From positions 1-15,885 of the forward strand of contig NZ_JBPESN010000051.1 in the NCBI RefSeq assembly GCF_051710625.1: a DNA stretch of 15,885 bases. The letters are read 5' to 3'. This document shows positions 7,826 to 14,966 of the stretch, piece after piece; the stretch's first letter is position 1; each line of letters begins with the position of its first letter. A program made the position numbers and the translations under genes. The notes beneath the pieces are model-generated. The model was not told where the DNA came from. It was given only the letters and a program-made list of their open reading frames with translations, and did no database searches. The stretch is from JBPESN01 sp051710625. Its GTDB lineage: Bacteria; Pseudomonadota; Gammaproteobacteria; Enterobacterales; Enterobacteriaceae.

Positions 7826-8545
7826 TTAGCGCAGACCGGTCTGCACCAGATGGGCGTCACCGCCCACCTGACGCATCTGGCGCAGGATCCAGCGCTGCCG
7901 CTGGCGGACATAGGCGCTGGGCGCGTCGGCGCGCAAACTCAGCGGGTTGGGCAAGCACCGCCGCCAGCAAGGTTGCCTCTTTCGGCGGTCAGCCGGCTAG
8001 CGGCTATTAAGAAAATAGCGTTGCGCCGCCGCTTCCACGCCGAAAATGTCCTCGCCAAACTCTGCAATATTTAAATAAACGGTCAGGATGCGTCGCTTGG
8101 TTCATACCGCTTCAATCCCGAGCGTCAGCCCGGTTTCCAGCCCTTTACGCAGCCAGCTGCGCCCATTCCACAGCAGCAGATTTTTTGCCGTCTGCTGTGA
8201 TAGGGTTGACGCCCCACGGATATGCCGTCTGCACGCATTATGATTGAGCGCAGCGCGAATAGCAGTGATATCAAATCCCCAGTGGCGGGAAAATTTCTGA
8301 TCTTCGGCCGCCATCGGCGACGCAATCAACCGCATCGGCACCTAGCGCGAATGGGCGACATAGTGAAAATCCCCGCTAAGCCAGTGGTCTATCTGCCGCT
8401 CCGCCATGACGGCGCTGAACGGGACCGGAACGAAAGCAAATAGCATTACCGCCAGTAGCCACAGCGCCATCAAGGCCAGGCAACCCCGCAATAGCCAGCG
8501 CCAGAGGCGCCGCAGCAGGAACGGATGGCTGCTGCGGCGCTCCAT
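7826..8545 (-). pseudogene. mtgA: mtgA, monofunctional peptidoglycan glycosyltransferase, inactivated
   Basis: Intact MtgA polymerises lipid II into glycan strands at the periplasmic face of the inner membrane (GT51 family). Seen: starts MERRSSHPFLLRRLWRWLLR with a membrane anchor (about residues 17-38) and VPVPFSAVMAERQIDHWLSG, then a TAG at 8342-8344. Reading past it gives AAEDQKFSRHWGFDITAIRA, which holds the catalytic Glu, and RGASTLSQQTAKNLLLWNGR. A TGA at 8102-8104 replaces a conserved Trp after LTLGIEAV. Further on RILTVYLNIAEFGEDIFGVE is followed by a frameshift, a TAG at 7997-7999, and finally CLPNPLSLRADAPSAYVRQR in the original frame to a TAA at 7826. Two nonsense codons and several indels make it non-functional. 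Confidence 0.93.
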
Positions 8546-8929
8546 GGGATAAATTCCAGCGCGCGCTACGAGCTTATCGATCCCCTTGGCCTCCTCGGCG
8601 ATGGAGGTTTCCTGCATATATAAGCCGGCATCGTGATGATGTTGTTATCGCCATCTATAACAATGTCGTCCACCGGACACGTCACATGGATAACCCCCAT
8701 GGCGTCCACCATCTCGGCGGCGTCAACATCGGTGCCCAGCGTTAACCGTAACGGAACAGCGAGTATTTCAGGCAACAGCGCCGGCGTGATACAGATAAAA
8801 CCCAAAGGTTTACGCTGCAAATGCAGGGCCTGCACCAGTCGCGCCAGCTCGGCATCCACTTTGCAGTCGGCGCCCGTTTGCGCCAGATTGCTGAGATTTT
8901 TTGCCACACCGAAGCCGCCAGGGACAATG
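8546..8929 (-). pseudogene. elbB: elbB, DJ-1/PfpI-like glyoxalase, 3' remnant
   Basis: ElbB belongs to the DJ-1/PfpI superfamily and has glyoxalase activity in E. coli. Seen on the minus strand: homology starts at IVPGGFGVAKNLSNLAQTGA, immediately inside the IS scar at 8930, and continues with VDAELARLVQALHLQ, KPLGFICITPALLP (the Cys of the family's GFxCIxP motif is kept), LRLTLGTDVD and VTCPVDDIVIDGDNNIITMP. A TA-repeat slip at 8617-8622 (TATATA for TATA) shifts the frame, and AEEAKGIDKLVARAG then runs without a stop into the start of mtgA. About 90 N-terminal residues are missing. The order elbB-mtgA matches E. coli, but the upstream neighbour does not. Confidence 0.92.
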
Positions 8930-8950
8930 TGTAGTGGCATACTGAATTTG
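8930..8950 (+). mobile_element. 21-bp scar of an IS911-like left end at the corB/elbB joint
   Basis: Seen: plus strand TGTAGTGGCATACTGAATTT plus one G, matching the IS left terminus read inward from 279 at 20 of 21 positions, then diverging. The outer tip lies against elbB and the inner side is joined to corB, so nearly all of the element has been deleted together with the end of corB and the front of elbB. Confidence 0.85.
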
Positions 8951-10145
8951 ATAGCTGCCGATATGCGTATGGGTATTGGCCAGCGGAATATCCTCCAGCA
9001 CCTCCAGCAGCATGCCGTTGATAGTCCGCGCTTCCTCTTCCGGTAGCGACCAGTTAAACGCCTTGTTCAACTCCCGGATACTGGCGCCGCCCTCGATAAT
9101 CACCGAACCGTCGCTTTGCGGAATGACTTCTCCCGCCAGGCTCGGGGACATGGAGGTTGTGAAATCTCCCACGATCTCCTCAAGAATATCTTCCACCGTC
9201 ACCAGCCCCTGGATATCGCCGTACTCATTGACGATGCCCACCTTCTCTTTATTGCGCTGGAACTTCACCAGCCGCACATTAAGCGGCGTTCCTTCCGGCA
9301 CACAATAAATTTCGTCAGCGGCGCGCTGCAGGTTCTCTTTGGTAAATTCCTGCTTTTCTGTCATCAGGCGGTAGGCTTCACGCACCCGCAGCATCCCGAT
9401 GGGGTCATCAAGATTATCGCGATACAGCACGATACGGCCATGAGGGGAGTGGGTCAGTTGACGAATAATCGACCGCCACTCGTCGTTGATGTTGATGCCG
9501 ACAATCTCATTGCGCGGCACCATGATGTCGTTAACGGTTACTTTTTCCAAGTCCAGCACGGAAATTGGCATGTCCTGATTGCAACGCGAAATCATCGAGC
9601 GGGATTCCGTCACGATGGTGCGCAGCTCTTCCTTACTGAGCGCATCGCGCACGTTGGAAGGGAGCCTGATGCCCATCAGCCGCAATAAGCAGCCGGGTAA
9701 TCAGATTCAGCAGCCACACTATCGGCAACATCAGTTTTTGCAGCGGCACCAATAGCAGGCTGCTTGGGAATGCGATACGTTCAGGATAGAGCGCCGCCAC
9801 GGTTTTCGGCAGCACCTCGGCGAACAGCAGCACCACAAAGGTCAAAACGCCGGTGCCGATGGCGACGCCGAGATCGCCGTACAGACGCATCCTGACAATG
9901 GTCGCCAGCGCCGACGCAAGAATGTTGACCAGGTTATTGCCAATCAGCACCAGACTCAGCAATTGATCCGTACGCCGCAGCAACTTCTCAACGCGGCGGG
10001 GCACCGCGGTTGCCCTGTTTGGCCTGATGACGCAGACGATAGCGTTTAACGTCATCATGCCGGTTTCGGAAGCGAAAAAATAGGCGGAAACCAATACCAT
10101 GATAATCAGGATGATCAGCAGTGTACTGGTTGAAACATATTTCAA
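8951..10145 (-). pseudogene. corB: corB (yfjD), CNNM/DUF21-CBS membrane protein, truncated and frameshifted
   Basis: CorB is an inner-membrane protein of the CNNM/CorB-CorC family linked to magnesium and cobalt transport. Seen: a TTG start at 10145 (MKYVSTSTLLIILIIMVLVS), a DUF21 membrane domain with VLIGNNLVNILASALATIV and VVLLFAEVLPKTVAALYPER, a +1 frameshift near 9682, then DALSKEELRTIVTESRS, a CBS pair (VNDIMVPRNEIVGININDEW; VNEYGDIQGLVTVEDILEEI) and the start of the CorC_HlyC domain. The gene ends at IGSY, about 28 residues short of E. coli, at the IS scar. Residues 35-49 are out of frame because of a lost C near 10044 and an extra C at 9998-10001. One codon is missing near 9233. It follows ypjD by 26 bp. 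Confidence 0.9.
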
Positions 10146-10171
10146 AGTGGGCTTTTCTTATCGGCGTTATC

Positions 10172-10960
10172 TTACGCCATCACATTTTGCCAGATTCGGC
10201 TGCCGAAATAGGCCAGCGTCAACAACAGCACGCCCAGCACGCTGAGCCACACCACCCGGCGGCCGCGCCAGCCCTGCCGGTAATGATTCCATAGTATTAC
10301 TATATAAACCAGCCAGGCGATGAAAAAGAGTATTGCTTTATGCCGGTTTTCGGCGACAAACCAATCCCGCATAAAGAAAACACCCGTAGCAAGCGTCAGC
10401 GTCAACAACAGCACGCCGACCTGCGTGATGTGGAACATTTTACGCTCAATACCCATCAGCGGCGGCATATCGGAATGAAAATTCACCCTTTTGTTTTTCA
10501 ACAGGTAATCGAGCCAGCTCAATTGGAACGCGTACAGCGCGGCGATAATCAGCACCGCATAGGAAAACAGCGCAAGGCCGATATGCACCATCAAACCGGG
10601 CGTTGCTTGCAAGTGGGTAATGAACTCATCCGGCATCAGCGTAATGAACGCCACATGAATCATCGCGAAGATATAGACGATAGGTAATAAGAACCAGCCG
10701 CGGTTGCGCGCCACCGCCACTGTCATAATCACGCAAATAATAAGGCTGATCAAGGAGCCCACGTTCAATAAGCTTAGATTCTGCCCCGCCTGCACGCCGA
10801 AGATACGCAGCCAGATAAGCACGGCGTGTCCCAACATCGCCACCGTGGCCGACAGCAGGGCCAGCCGGCGATAAGCGCTGCTGCAGCGCAAAATGCTAGG
10901 CAAAATCAGGCCAAGGCTTAAAGAGTAGGCAATAAAGGCCAGAAGGGAAATCCAGGACAT
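10172..10960 (-). CDS. ypjD: CcsA/cytochrome c assembly-like membrane protein YpjD
   Basis: A polytopic inner-membrane protein of the CcsA-like cytochrome c assembly family; its job in enterobacteria is not firmly known, although a partnership with CorB is suggested by the conserved pairing. Seen: 262 residues, about the E. coli length, start MSWISLLAFIAYSLSLGLIL, eight hydrophobic spans, and conserved pieces such as TPGLMVHIGLALFSYAVLII, DYLLKNKRVNFHSDMPPLMG, RKMFHITQVGVLLLTLTLAT and HKAILFFIAWLVYIVILWNH. No frame break. Divergent from ffh; corB follows and is broken, so if the two act together the ypjD protein may now lack its partner (inference). Confidence 0.9.
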   Translation of the reverse strand: MSWISLLAFIAYSLSLGLILPSILRCSSAYRRLALLSATVAMLGHAVLIWLRIFGVQAGQNLSLLNVGSLISLIICVIMTVAVARNRGWFLLPIVYIFAMIHVAFITLMPDEFITHLQATPGLMVHIGLALFSYAVLIIAALYAFQLSWLDYLLKNKRVNFHSDMPPLMGIERKMFHITQVGVLLLTLTLATGVFFMRDWFVAENRHKAILFFIAWLVYIVILWNHYRQGWRGRRVVWLSVLGVLLLTLAYFGSRIWQNVMA

Positions 10961-10998
10961 AGCAGCGCCATCGTCTGACTTAAATAAAAGAGTCGACC

Positions 10999-11027
10999 AG
11001 TATAGCCTTCAGCGCGCCATGCTCCAA
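10999..11027 (-). promoter_or_regulatory. Candidate promoter of ypjD
   Basis: Minus strand: TTGGAG (11022-11027), 17-bp spacer, TATACT (10999-11004), about 38 bp before the ypjD ATG. The -10 is good; the -35 matches only partly. Confidence 0.5.
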
Positions 11028-11066
11028 CCATTGTCGTAAGGGGTGCAGCGATCACGGCCTGCTTCG

Positions 11067-11075
11067 TGTTATACT
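11067..11075 (+). promoter_or_regulatory. Extended -10 promoter of ffh
   Basis: TGTTATACT is an extended -10 (TGn plus TATACT) about 50 bp before the ffh ATG. I see no good -35 at 16-18 bp, which fits extended -10 use. Confidence 0.55.
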
Positions 11076-11125
11076 GTCGCTAATGATGTCGCGCAAGCGG
11101 CCGGACGCCACGTTGAGTAAAAACG

Positions 11126-12469
11126 ATGTTTGACAATTTATCCGATCGATTATCGCGCACGTTGCGCAATATCAGCGACAGAGGCCGCCTGACTGAAGAC
11201 AATATTAAAGATACCCTGCGGGAAGTCCGCATGGCGCTGCTGGAAGCGGATGTGGCGTTAGCGGTGGTGCGGGATTTTATCAGCCGGATCAAAGAGAGCG
11301 CGCTGGGGCAGGAAGTCAATAAAAGCCTGACGCCGGGGCAGGAGTTCGTCAAGATCGTGCGCGCCGAGCTGGTGAACGTCATGGGCGACGAAAACAACGT
11401 CCTTAATCTGGCGGCGCAACCGCCGGCGGTCGTGCTGATGGCGGGCTTGCAGGGGGCCGGGAAAACCACGAGCGTCGGCAAGCTCGGCAAATATCTGCGC
11501 GAGAAGCAGAAGAAGAAAGTGCTGGTGGCGTCTGCCGACGTCTATCGCCCGGCGGCGATCAAGCAATTGGAAACGCTGGCCGAAACCGTCGGCGTCGATT
11601 TCTTCTCATCCGACGCCGGTCAGAAGCCGCTTGACATCGTCAATCAGGCGCTGAATCAGGCCAGGCTCAAGTTCTACGATGTGCTGCTGGTGGATACCGC
11701 CGGCCGCCTGCACGTGGATGAAACGATGATGGCAGAAATCATCGCCATTCACACTGCTATCACACCAGTGGAAACCCTGTTTGTGGTTGACGCCATGACC
11801 GGGCAGGACGCCGCCAATACCGCCAAAGCGTTTAATCAGGCACTGCCGCTGACCGGGGTTATCCTGACCAAGGTGGACGGCGATACGCGCGGTGGCGCGG
11901 CGCTCTCCATCCGGCATATCACCGGTAAACCGATCAAATTCATGGGCGTCGGCGAGAAAACCGATGCGCTGGAGCCGTTTTACCCCGATCGTCTGGCCGG
12001 ACGTATACTCGGTATGGGTGACGTGTTGTCGCTTCTCGAAGATATTGAGAGCAAAGTCGATCGCGCTCAGGCAGAAAAGCTGGCCAGCAAGCTGAAAAAA
12101 GGCGATGGCTTCGACCTCACCGACTTCTTCGACCAGCTCAAGCAGATGCGTAATATGGGCGGTATGGCCAGCATGATGAGCAAGCTGCCGGACAATGTCA
12201 AGTCACAGATGGACGATAAAGTCCTGGTGCGCATGGAGGCGATTATCAATTCCATGACCGCCAAAGAGCGCGTCAGCCCGTACATTATTAAAGGTTCGCG
12301 CAAGCGTCGTATCGCCGCCGGCTCCGGCATGCAGGTCCAGGACGTCAACCGCTTGCTGAAACAGTTCGACGACATGCAGCGCATGATGAAGAAAATGAAA
12401 AAGGGCGGTATGGCGAAAATGATGCGCAATATGAAGGGCATGATCCCGCCCGGCTTCCCCGGACGTTAA
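11126..12469 (+). CDS. ffh: Signal recognition particle protein Ffh (SRP54 homologue)
   Basis: Binds 4.5S RNA and signal sequences on nascent chains and, through GTP-dependent docking with FtsY, delivers ribosomes to the membrane. Seen: 447 residues. N-domain (MFDNLSDRLSRTLRNISDRG onward), G-domain with P-loop GLQGAGKTTSVGKL (about 105-118), SADVYRPAAIKQLETLAE, VDTAGRL, TKVDGDTRGGAALS, GVGEKTDALEPF, and the M-domain with RMEAIINSMTAKERV, IKGSRKRRIAAGSGMQVQDV and a Met-rich tail QRMMKKMKKGGMAKMM. E. coli Ffh is 453 residues; the difference is fully explained by the absence of PGMGQI at codon 355 (MSKLPDNVKSQ). Otherwise it is intact, as expected of an essential gene. The rpsP operon follows after 112 bp. 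Confidence 0.97.
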   Translation: MFDNLSDRLSRTLRNISDRGRLTEDNIKDTLREVRMALLEADVALAVVRDFISRIKESALGQEVNKSLTPGQEFVKIVRAELVNVMGDENNVLNLAAQPPAVVLMAGLQGAGKTTSVGKLGKYLREKQKKKVLVASADVYRPAAIKQLETLAETVGVDFFSSDAGQKPLDIVNQALNQARLKFYDVLLVDTAGRLHVDETMMAEIIAIHTAITPVETLFVVDAMTGQDAANTAKAFNQALPLTGVILTKVDGDTRGGAALSIRHITGKPIKFMGVGEKTDALEPFYPDRLAGRILGMGDVLSLLEDIESKVDRAQAEKLASKLKKGDGFDLTDFFDQLKQMRNMGGMASMMSKLPDNVKSQMDDKVLVRMEAIINSMTAKERVSPYIIKGSRKRRIAAGSGMQVQDVNRLLKQFDDMQRMMKKMKKGGMAKMMRNMKGMIPPGFPGR

Positions 12470-12476
12470 CTATCGA

Positions 12477-12504
12477 TTGCTTTTTACCCCGAAACGAGTA
12501 GAAT
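12477..12504 (+). promoter_or_regulatory. Candidate promoter of the rpsP-rimM-trmD-rplS operon
   Basis: TTGCTT (12477-12482), a 16-bp spacer and TAGAAT (12499-12504) lie in the gap after ffh, followed by a GC-rich stretch. The leader to the rpsP ATG would be about 70 nt. Confidence 0.5.
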
Positions 12505-12527
12505 CCTGGGGCTTTTTATACGGCAAG

Positions 12528-12554
12528 CGGGCCCGTTCCCCGACAGAGGGCCCG
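12528..12554 (+). promoter_or_regulatory. Hairpin in the rpsP leader
   Basis: CGGGCCC (12528-12534) pairs with GGGCCCG (12548-12554) around a 13-nt loop, followed by GTTGTTCT. It could be a weak attenuator or a leader-stabilising structure; the T-run is too poor to call a terminator. Confidence 0.4.
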
Positions 12555-12581
12555 GTTGTTCTATTAACTAAAGAGGATGTT

Positions 12582-12830
12582 ATGGTAACAATTCGTTTGG
12601 CACGTGGCGGCGCTAAAAAACGCCCGTTCTATCAAATCGTCGTGACCGACAGCCGCAATGCGCGCGACGGTCGCTTTATTGAACGTATTGGCTTTTTCAA
12701 CCCGATCGCAACCGGTCAGGCTGAAGGTCTGCGTTTGGATTTGGATCGTATTGAACATTGGGTTGGCCAGGGCGCAACGGTTTCCGAACGCGTTTCCGCG
12801 CTGATTAAAGACGTGAAAAAAGCAGCCTAA
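12582..12830 (+). CDS. rpsP: 30S ribosomal protein S16
   Basis: A small 30S subunit protein needed for assembly of the 5' and central domains of 16S rRNA. Seen: 82 residues, same as E. coli, MVTIRLARGGAKKRPFYQIV, DSRNARDGRFIERIGFFNP, LDLDRIEHWVGQGATVSERV. The start is the ATG at 12582 with AAAGAGGA before it; an upstream in-frame ATG at 12477 lies in the promoter region and would add a non-homologous extension. First gene of the operon; rimM starts 18 bp after its stop. Confidence 0.98.
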   Translation: MVTIRLARGGAKKRPFYQIVVTDSRNARDGRFIERIGFFNPIATGQAEGLRLDLDRIEHWVGQGATVSERVSALIKDVKKAA

Positions 12831-12848
12831 CGCCTGCTGGTGGTGAAA

Positions 12849-13397
12849 ATGAGCAAACAACTCCGTATCGCAGCGCCCGTTGAGCCGATAGTCGTGGGCA
12901 AGATGGGCTCGGCGTATGGTATTCGCGGTTGGCTCGGAGTGTTTTCATCCACTGAAGAAACCGAAAGCATTTTTGATTACCAGCCCTGGTTTATCAAAAG
13001 GGCAGGTGAGTGGCAGCCGATCGGGCTGGAAAGCTGGAAGCGCCACAATCAGGATCTGATTATCAAGGTCAGGGACATTGAAGACCGGGAAGCGGCCACG
13101 CTGCTGACCAATTGCGAAATCGTCGTCGACGCGTCGCAATTGCCGGATCTCGACAGCGGTGAGTATTACTGGAAAGACCTCCTGGGGTGCCAGGTTATCA
13201 CCGTTGGCGTTTATCAGCTGGGCGAAGTCATTGATTTGATGAAAACCGGCTCGAACGATGTTCTGGTGGTGAAAGCCAACCTGAAAGATGCCTTTGGCAT
13301 TCAGGAGCGGTTAATTCCGTTCCTCGACGGGCAGGTGATTAAGAACGTCGATCTCGCGACCCACGTCATTGAAGTTGACTGGGATCCGGGCTTTTGA
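12849..13397 (+). CDS. rimM: 16S rRNA processing protein RimM
   Basis: An assembly factor that binds S19 and helps mature the 30S head. Seen: 182 residues from the ATG at 12849, equal to E. coli. The N-terminal RimM domain includes PIVVGKMGSAYGIRGWLGVF, and the PRC-barrel includes GEYYWKDLLGCQVITVGVYQ with the Tyr-Tyr pair important for ribosome binding, then VLVVKANLKDAFGIQERLIP and IEVDWDPGF at the end. A GTG at 12840 would add only three residues. trmD starts 37 bp after its stop. Confidence 0.97.
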   Translation: MSKQLRIAAPVEPIVVGKMGSAYGIRGWLGVFSSTEETESIFDYQPWFIKRAGEWQPIGLESWKRHNQDLIIKVRDIEDREAATLLTNCEIVVDASQLPDLDSGEYYWKDLLGCQVITVGVYQLGEVIDLMKTGSNDVLVVKANLKDAFGIQERLIPFLDGQVIKNVDLATHVIEVDWDPGF

Positions 13398-13434
13398 CCC
13401 CGAACTTGAGGGTGGCGATAGTGGAAGCGGTAGA

Positions 13435-14190
13435 ATGTGGATTGGCGTCATCAGCCTGTTCCCCGAGATGTTCCGTGCCATTACCGACTACGGGGTAACC
13501 GGCCGGGCAATGAAGAATGGTCTGCTGAATGTGCAGTGCTGGAGCCCGCGTGATTTTACCCACGACAGGCATCGTACCGTGGACGATCGCCCTTACGGCG
13601 GGGGACCGGGAATGCTGATGATGGTGCAGCCCTTGCGGGATGCAATTCACGAGGCAAAAAACAAGGCAGGCGAAGGGGCAAAGATGATTTATCTCTCCCC
13701 TCAGGGCCGCCAGCTTGATCAGCAAGGCGTGAGCGAGCTGGCCGCTAACCCGAAGATGATTCTGGTGTGCGGCCGTTACGAAGGTATTGATGAGCGTTTA
13801 ATCGCCACCGAGATTGATGAAGAATGGTCAATGGGTGATTATGTGCTCAGCGGCGGTGAATTAGCGGCGATGGCGCTGATTGACTCGGTATCCCGGTTCA
13901 TCCCGGGTGTGCTGGGACATGAGGCCTCCGCGGCGGAGGACTCCTTCGCCAGAGGGCTGCTGGATTGCCCGCACTATACTCGTCCTGAGGTGTTGGCCGG
14001 CATGGAGGTACCGTCAATTCTTCTGTCGGGTAATCATGCTGAGATTCGTCGCTGGCGCCTAAAACAGTCTTTGGGCCGTACCTGGCTCAGAAGACCTGAA
14101 CTTCTGGAAAGCCTAGCTCTGACTGACGAGCAAGCAACGTTGCTGACCGAGTTCCAGCGGGAATATCGGGTAAGGCGACACAATGATTAA
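13435..14190 (+). CDS. trmD: tRNA (guanine37-N1)-methyltransferase TrmD
   Basis: A SPOUT-class knotted methyltransferase forming m1G37 next to the anticodon, which prevents +1 frameshifting; essential. Seen: 251 residues against about 255 in E. coli. MWIGVISLFPEMFRAITDYG at the start, RTVDDRPYGGGPGMLMMVQP, ILVCGRYEGIDERLIATEID and GDYVLSGGELAAMALIDSVS in the S-adenosylmethionine-binding knot, EDSFARGLLDCPHYTRPEVL with the catalytic Asp region, and HAEIRRWRLKQSLGRTWLRR. The ATG at 13435 is used; the longer frame from 13369 overlaps the end of rimM. The C-terminal tail is slightly shorter than in E. coli. Confidence 0.98.
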   Translation: MWIGVISLFPEMFRAITDYGVTGRAMKNGLLNVQCWSPRDFTHDRHRTVDDRPYGGGPGMLMMVQPLRDAIHEAKNKAGEGAKMIYLSPQGRQLDQQGVSELAANPKMILVCGRYEGIDERLIATEIDEEWSMGDYVLSGGELAAMALIDSVSRFIPGVLGHEASAAEDSFARGLLDCPHYTRPEVLAGMEVPSILLSGNHAEIRRWRLKQSLGRTWLRRPELLESLALTDEQATLLTEFQREYRVRRHND

Positions 14191-14252
14191 AGGGATCGGC
14201 CTGATGGCTGGTTAACCTGAACTATCAGTTCACCTAGGTAAGAAACCAAATT

Positions 14253-14600
14253 ATGAGCAACATTATCAAGCAAATTGAACAAAAACAGATGAAGCGGAAC
14301 GTACCGTCTTTCCGCCCGGGCGACTCGGTGGAAGTCAAGGTATGGGTTGTTGAAGGCAGCAAAAAACGTCTGCAGGCATTCGAGGGTGTGGTTATTGCTA
14401 TTCGTAACCGCGGTCTGCATTCTGCATTCACTGTTCGCAAAATTTCCAACGGCGAAGGCGTTGAGCGCGTATTCCAAACGCACTCTCCGGTCATCGATAG
14501 CATTACCGTAAAACGTCGTGGCGCCGTGCGTCAGGCCAAACTGTATTACCTGCGTGAACGTACCGGTAAAGCAGCGCGTATCAAAGAACGCCTGAACTAA
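14253..14600 (+). CDS. rplS: 50S ribosomal protein L19
   Basis: A 50S protein at the 30S-50S interface. Seen: 115 residues, same as E. coli, starting MSNIIKQIEQKQMKRNVPSF, with EVKVWVVEGSKKRLQAFEGV, HSPVIDSITVKRRGAVRQAK and KLYYLRERTGKAARIKERLN. 62 bp separate it from trmD. A strong terminator follows at 14642, closing the operon. Confidence 0.98.
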   Translation: MSNIIKQIEQKQMKRNVPSFRPGDSVEVKVWVVEGSKKRLQAFEGVVIAIRNRGLHSAFTVRKISNGEGVERVFQTHSPVIDSITVKRRGAVRQAKLYYLRERTGKAARIKERLN

Positions 14601-14641
14601 GGTGCGGCTCACGCCTCATCCAAAAGTTAATAACCACACCC

Positions 14642-14673
14642 AAGGGTTAGGCCGCGGCCTAACCCTTTTTTTT
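14642..14673 (+). terminator. Rho-independent terminator after rplS
   Basis: A perfect inverted repeat, AAGGGTTAGGCCG pairing with CGGCCTAACCCTT, followed by a run of eight T (14666-14673). Strong and correctly placed about 40 bp after the rplS stop. Confidence 0.95.
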
Positions 14674-14939
14674 ATCATTAAACCGATTAATCTCCCCTTC
14701 ACTACTTAATCACCGCGCGTTGCATCGGTGAAACCTGGCACGTCCCTGCAGCGTCGTAGCACCGGTTTTGTCATTTAAACGCGCTCGGTTCTCGCTGTGC
14801 CAGTGCATTGCAGATGTACTGACGGTTATGTTTGCCGCATCGTGACTAAACGGCAGGTTGCGTTTTTTAGAATCCTAATACATAGAAAAACATGATAGTA
14901 TAACTAATTGTATTGGAGGCAATTTTATGAATACATCAT
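14674..14939 (+). other. Non-coding stretch ending in a gene start cut off by an IS
   Basis: No gene, RNA or repeat is recognised in 14674-14910. From about 14864 it turns AT-rich, with TATAAC at 14899-14904 as a possible -10. A near-consensus ribosome site, TTGGAGGC (14913-14920), precedes an ATG at 14927 that reads MNTS before the IS terminus at 14940. This looks like the front of a gene whose body lies beyond the element, outside the window. Its identity cannot be told from four codons. Confidence 0.55.
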
Positions 14940-14966
14940 TGTAGTGGTTAACTAAAACTGGCCACC
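14940..14966 (+). repeat. Right terminal inverted repeat of the IS911-like element
   Basis: 27-bp terminus with its tip at 14940; outer TGTAGTGG and inner GGCCACC are shared with the terminus at 253-279. The orfB stop codon (14948-14950) lies inside it. Confidence 0.85.

Noticed and set aside
12477..12581. An upstream start for rpsP
   Set aside because: The extension overlaps the promoter and leader hairpin and is absent from S16 proteins.
13369..13434. An upstream start for trmD
   Set aside because: It overlaps the end of rimM in another frame and would add 22 residues before the conserved MWIGVISLF start.
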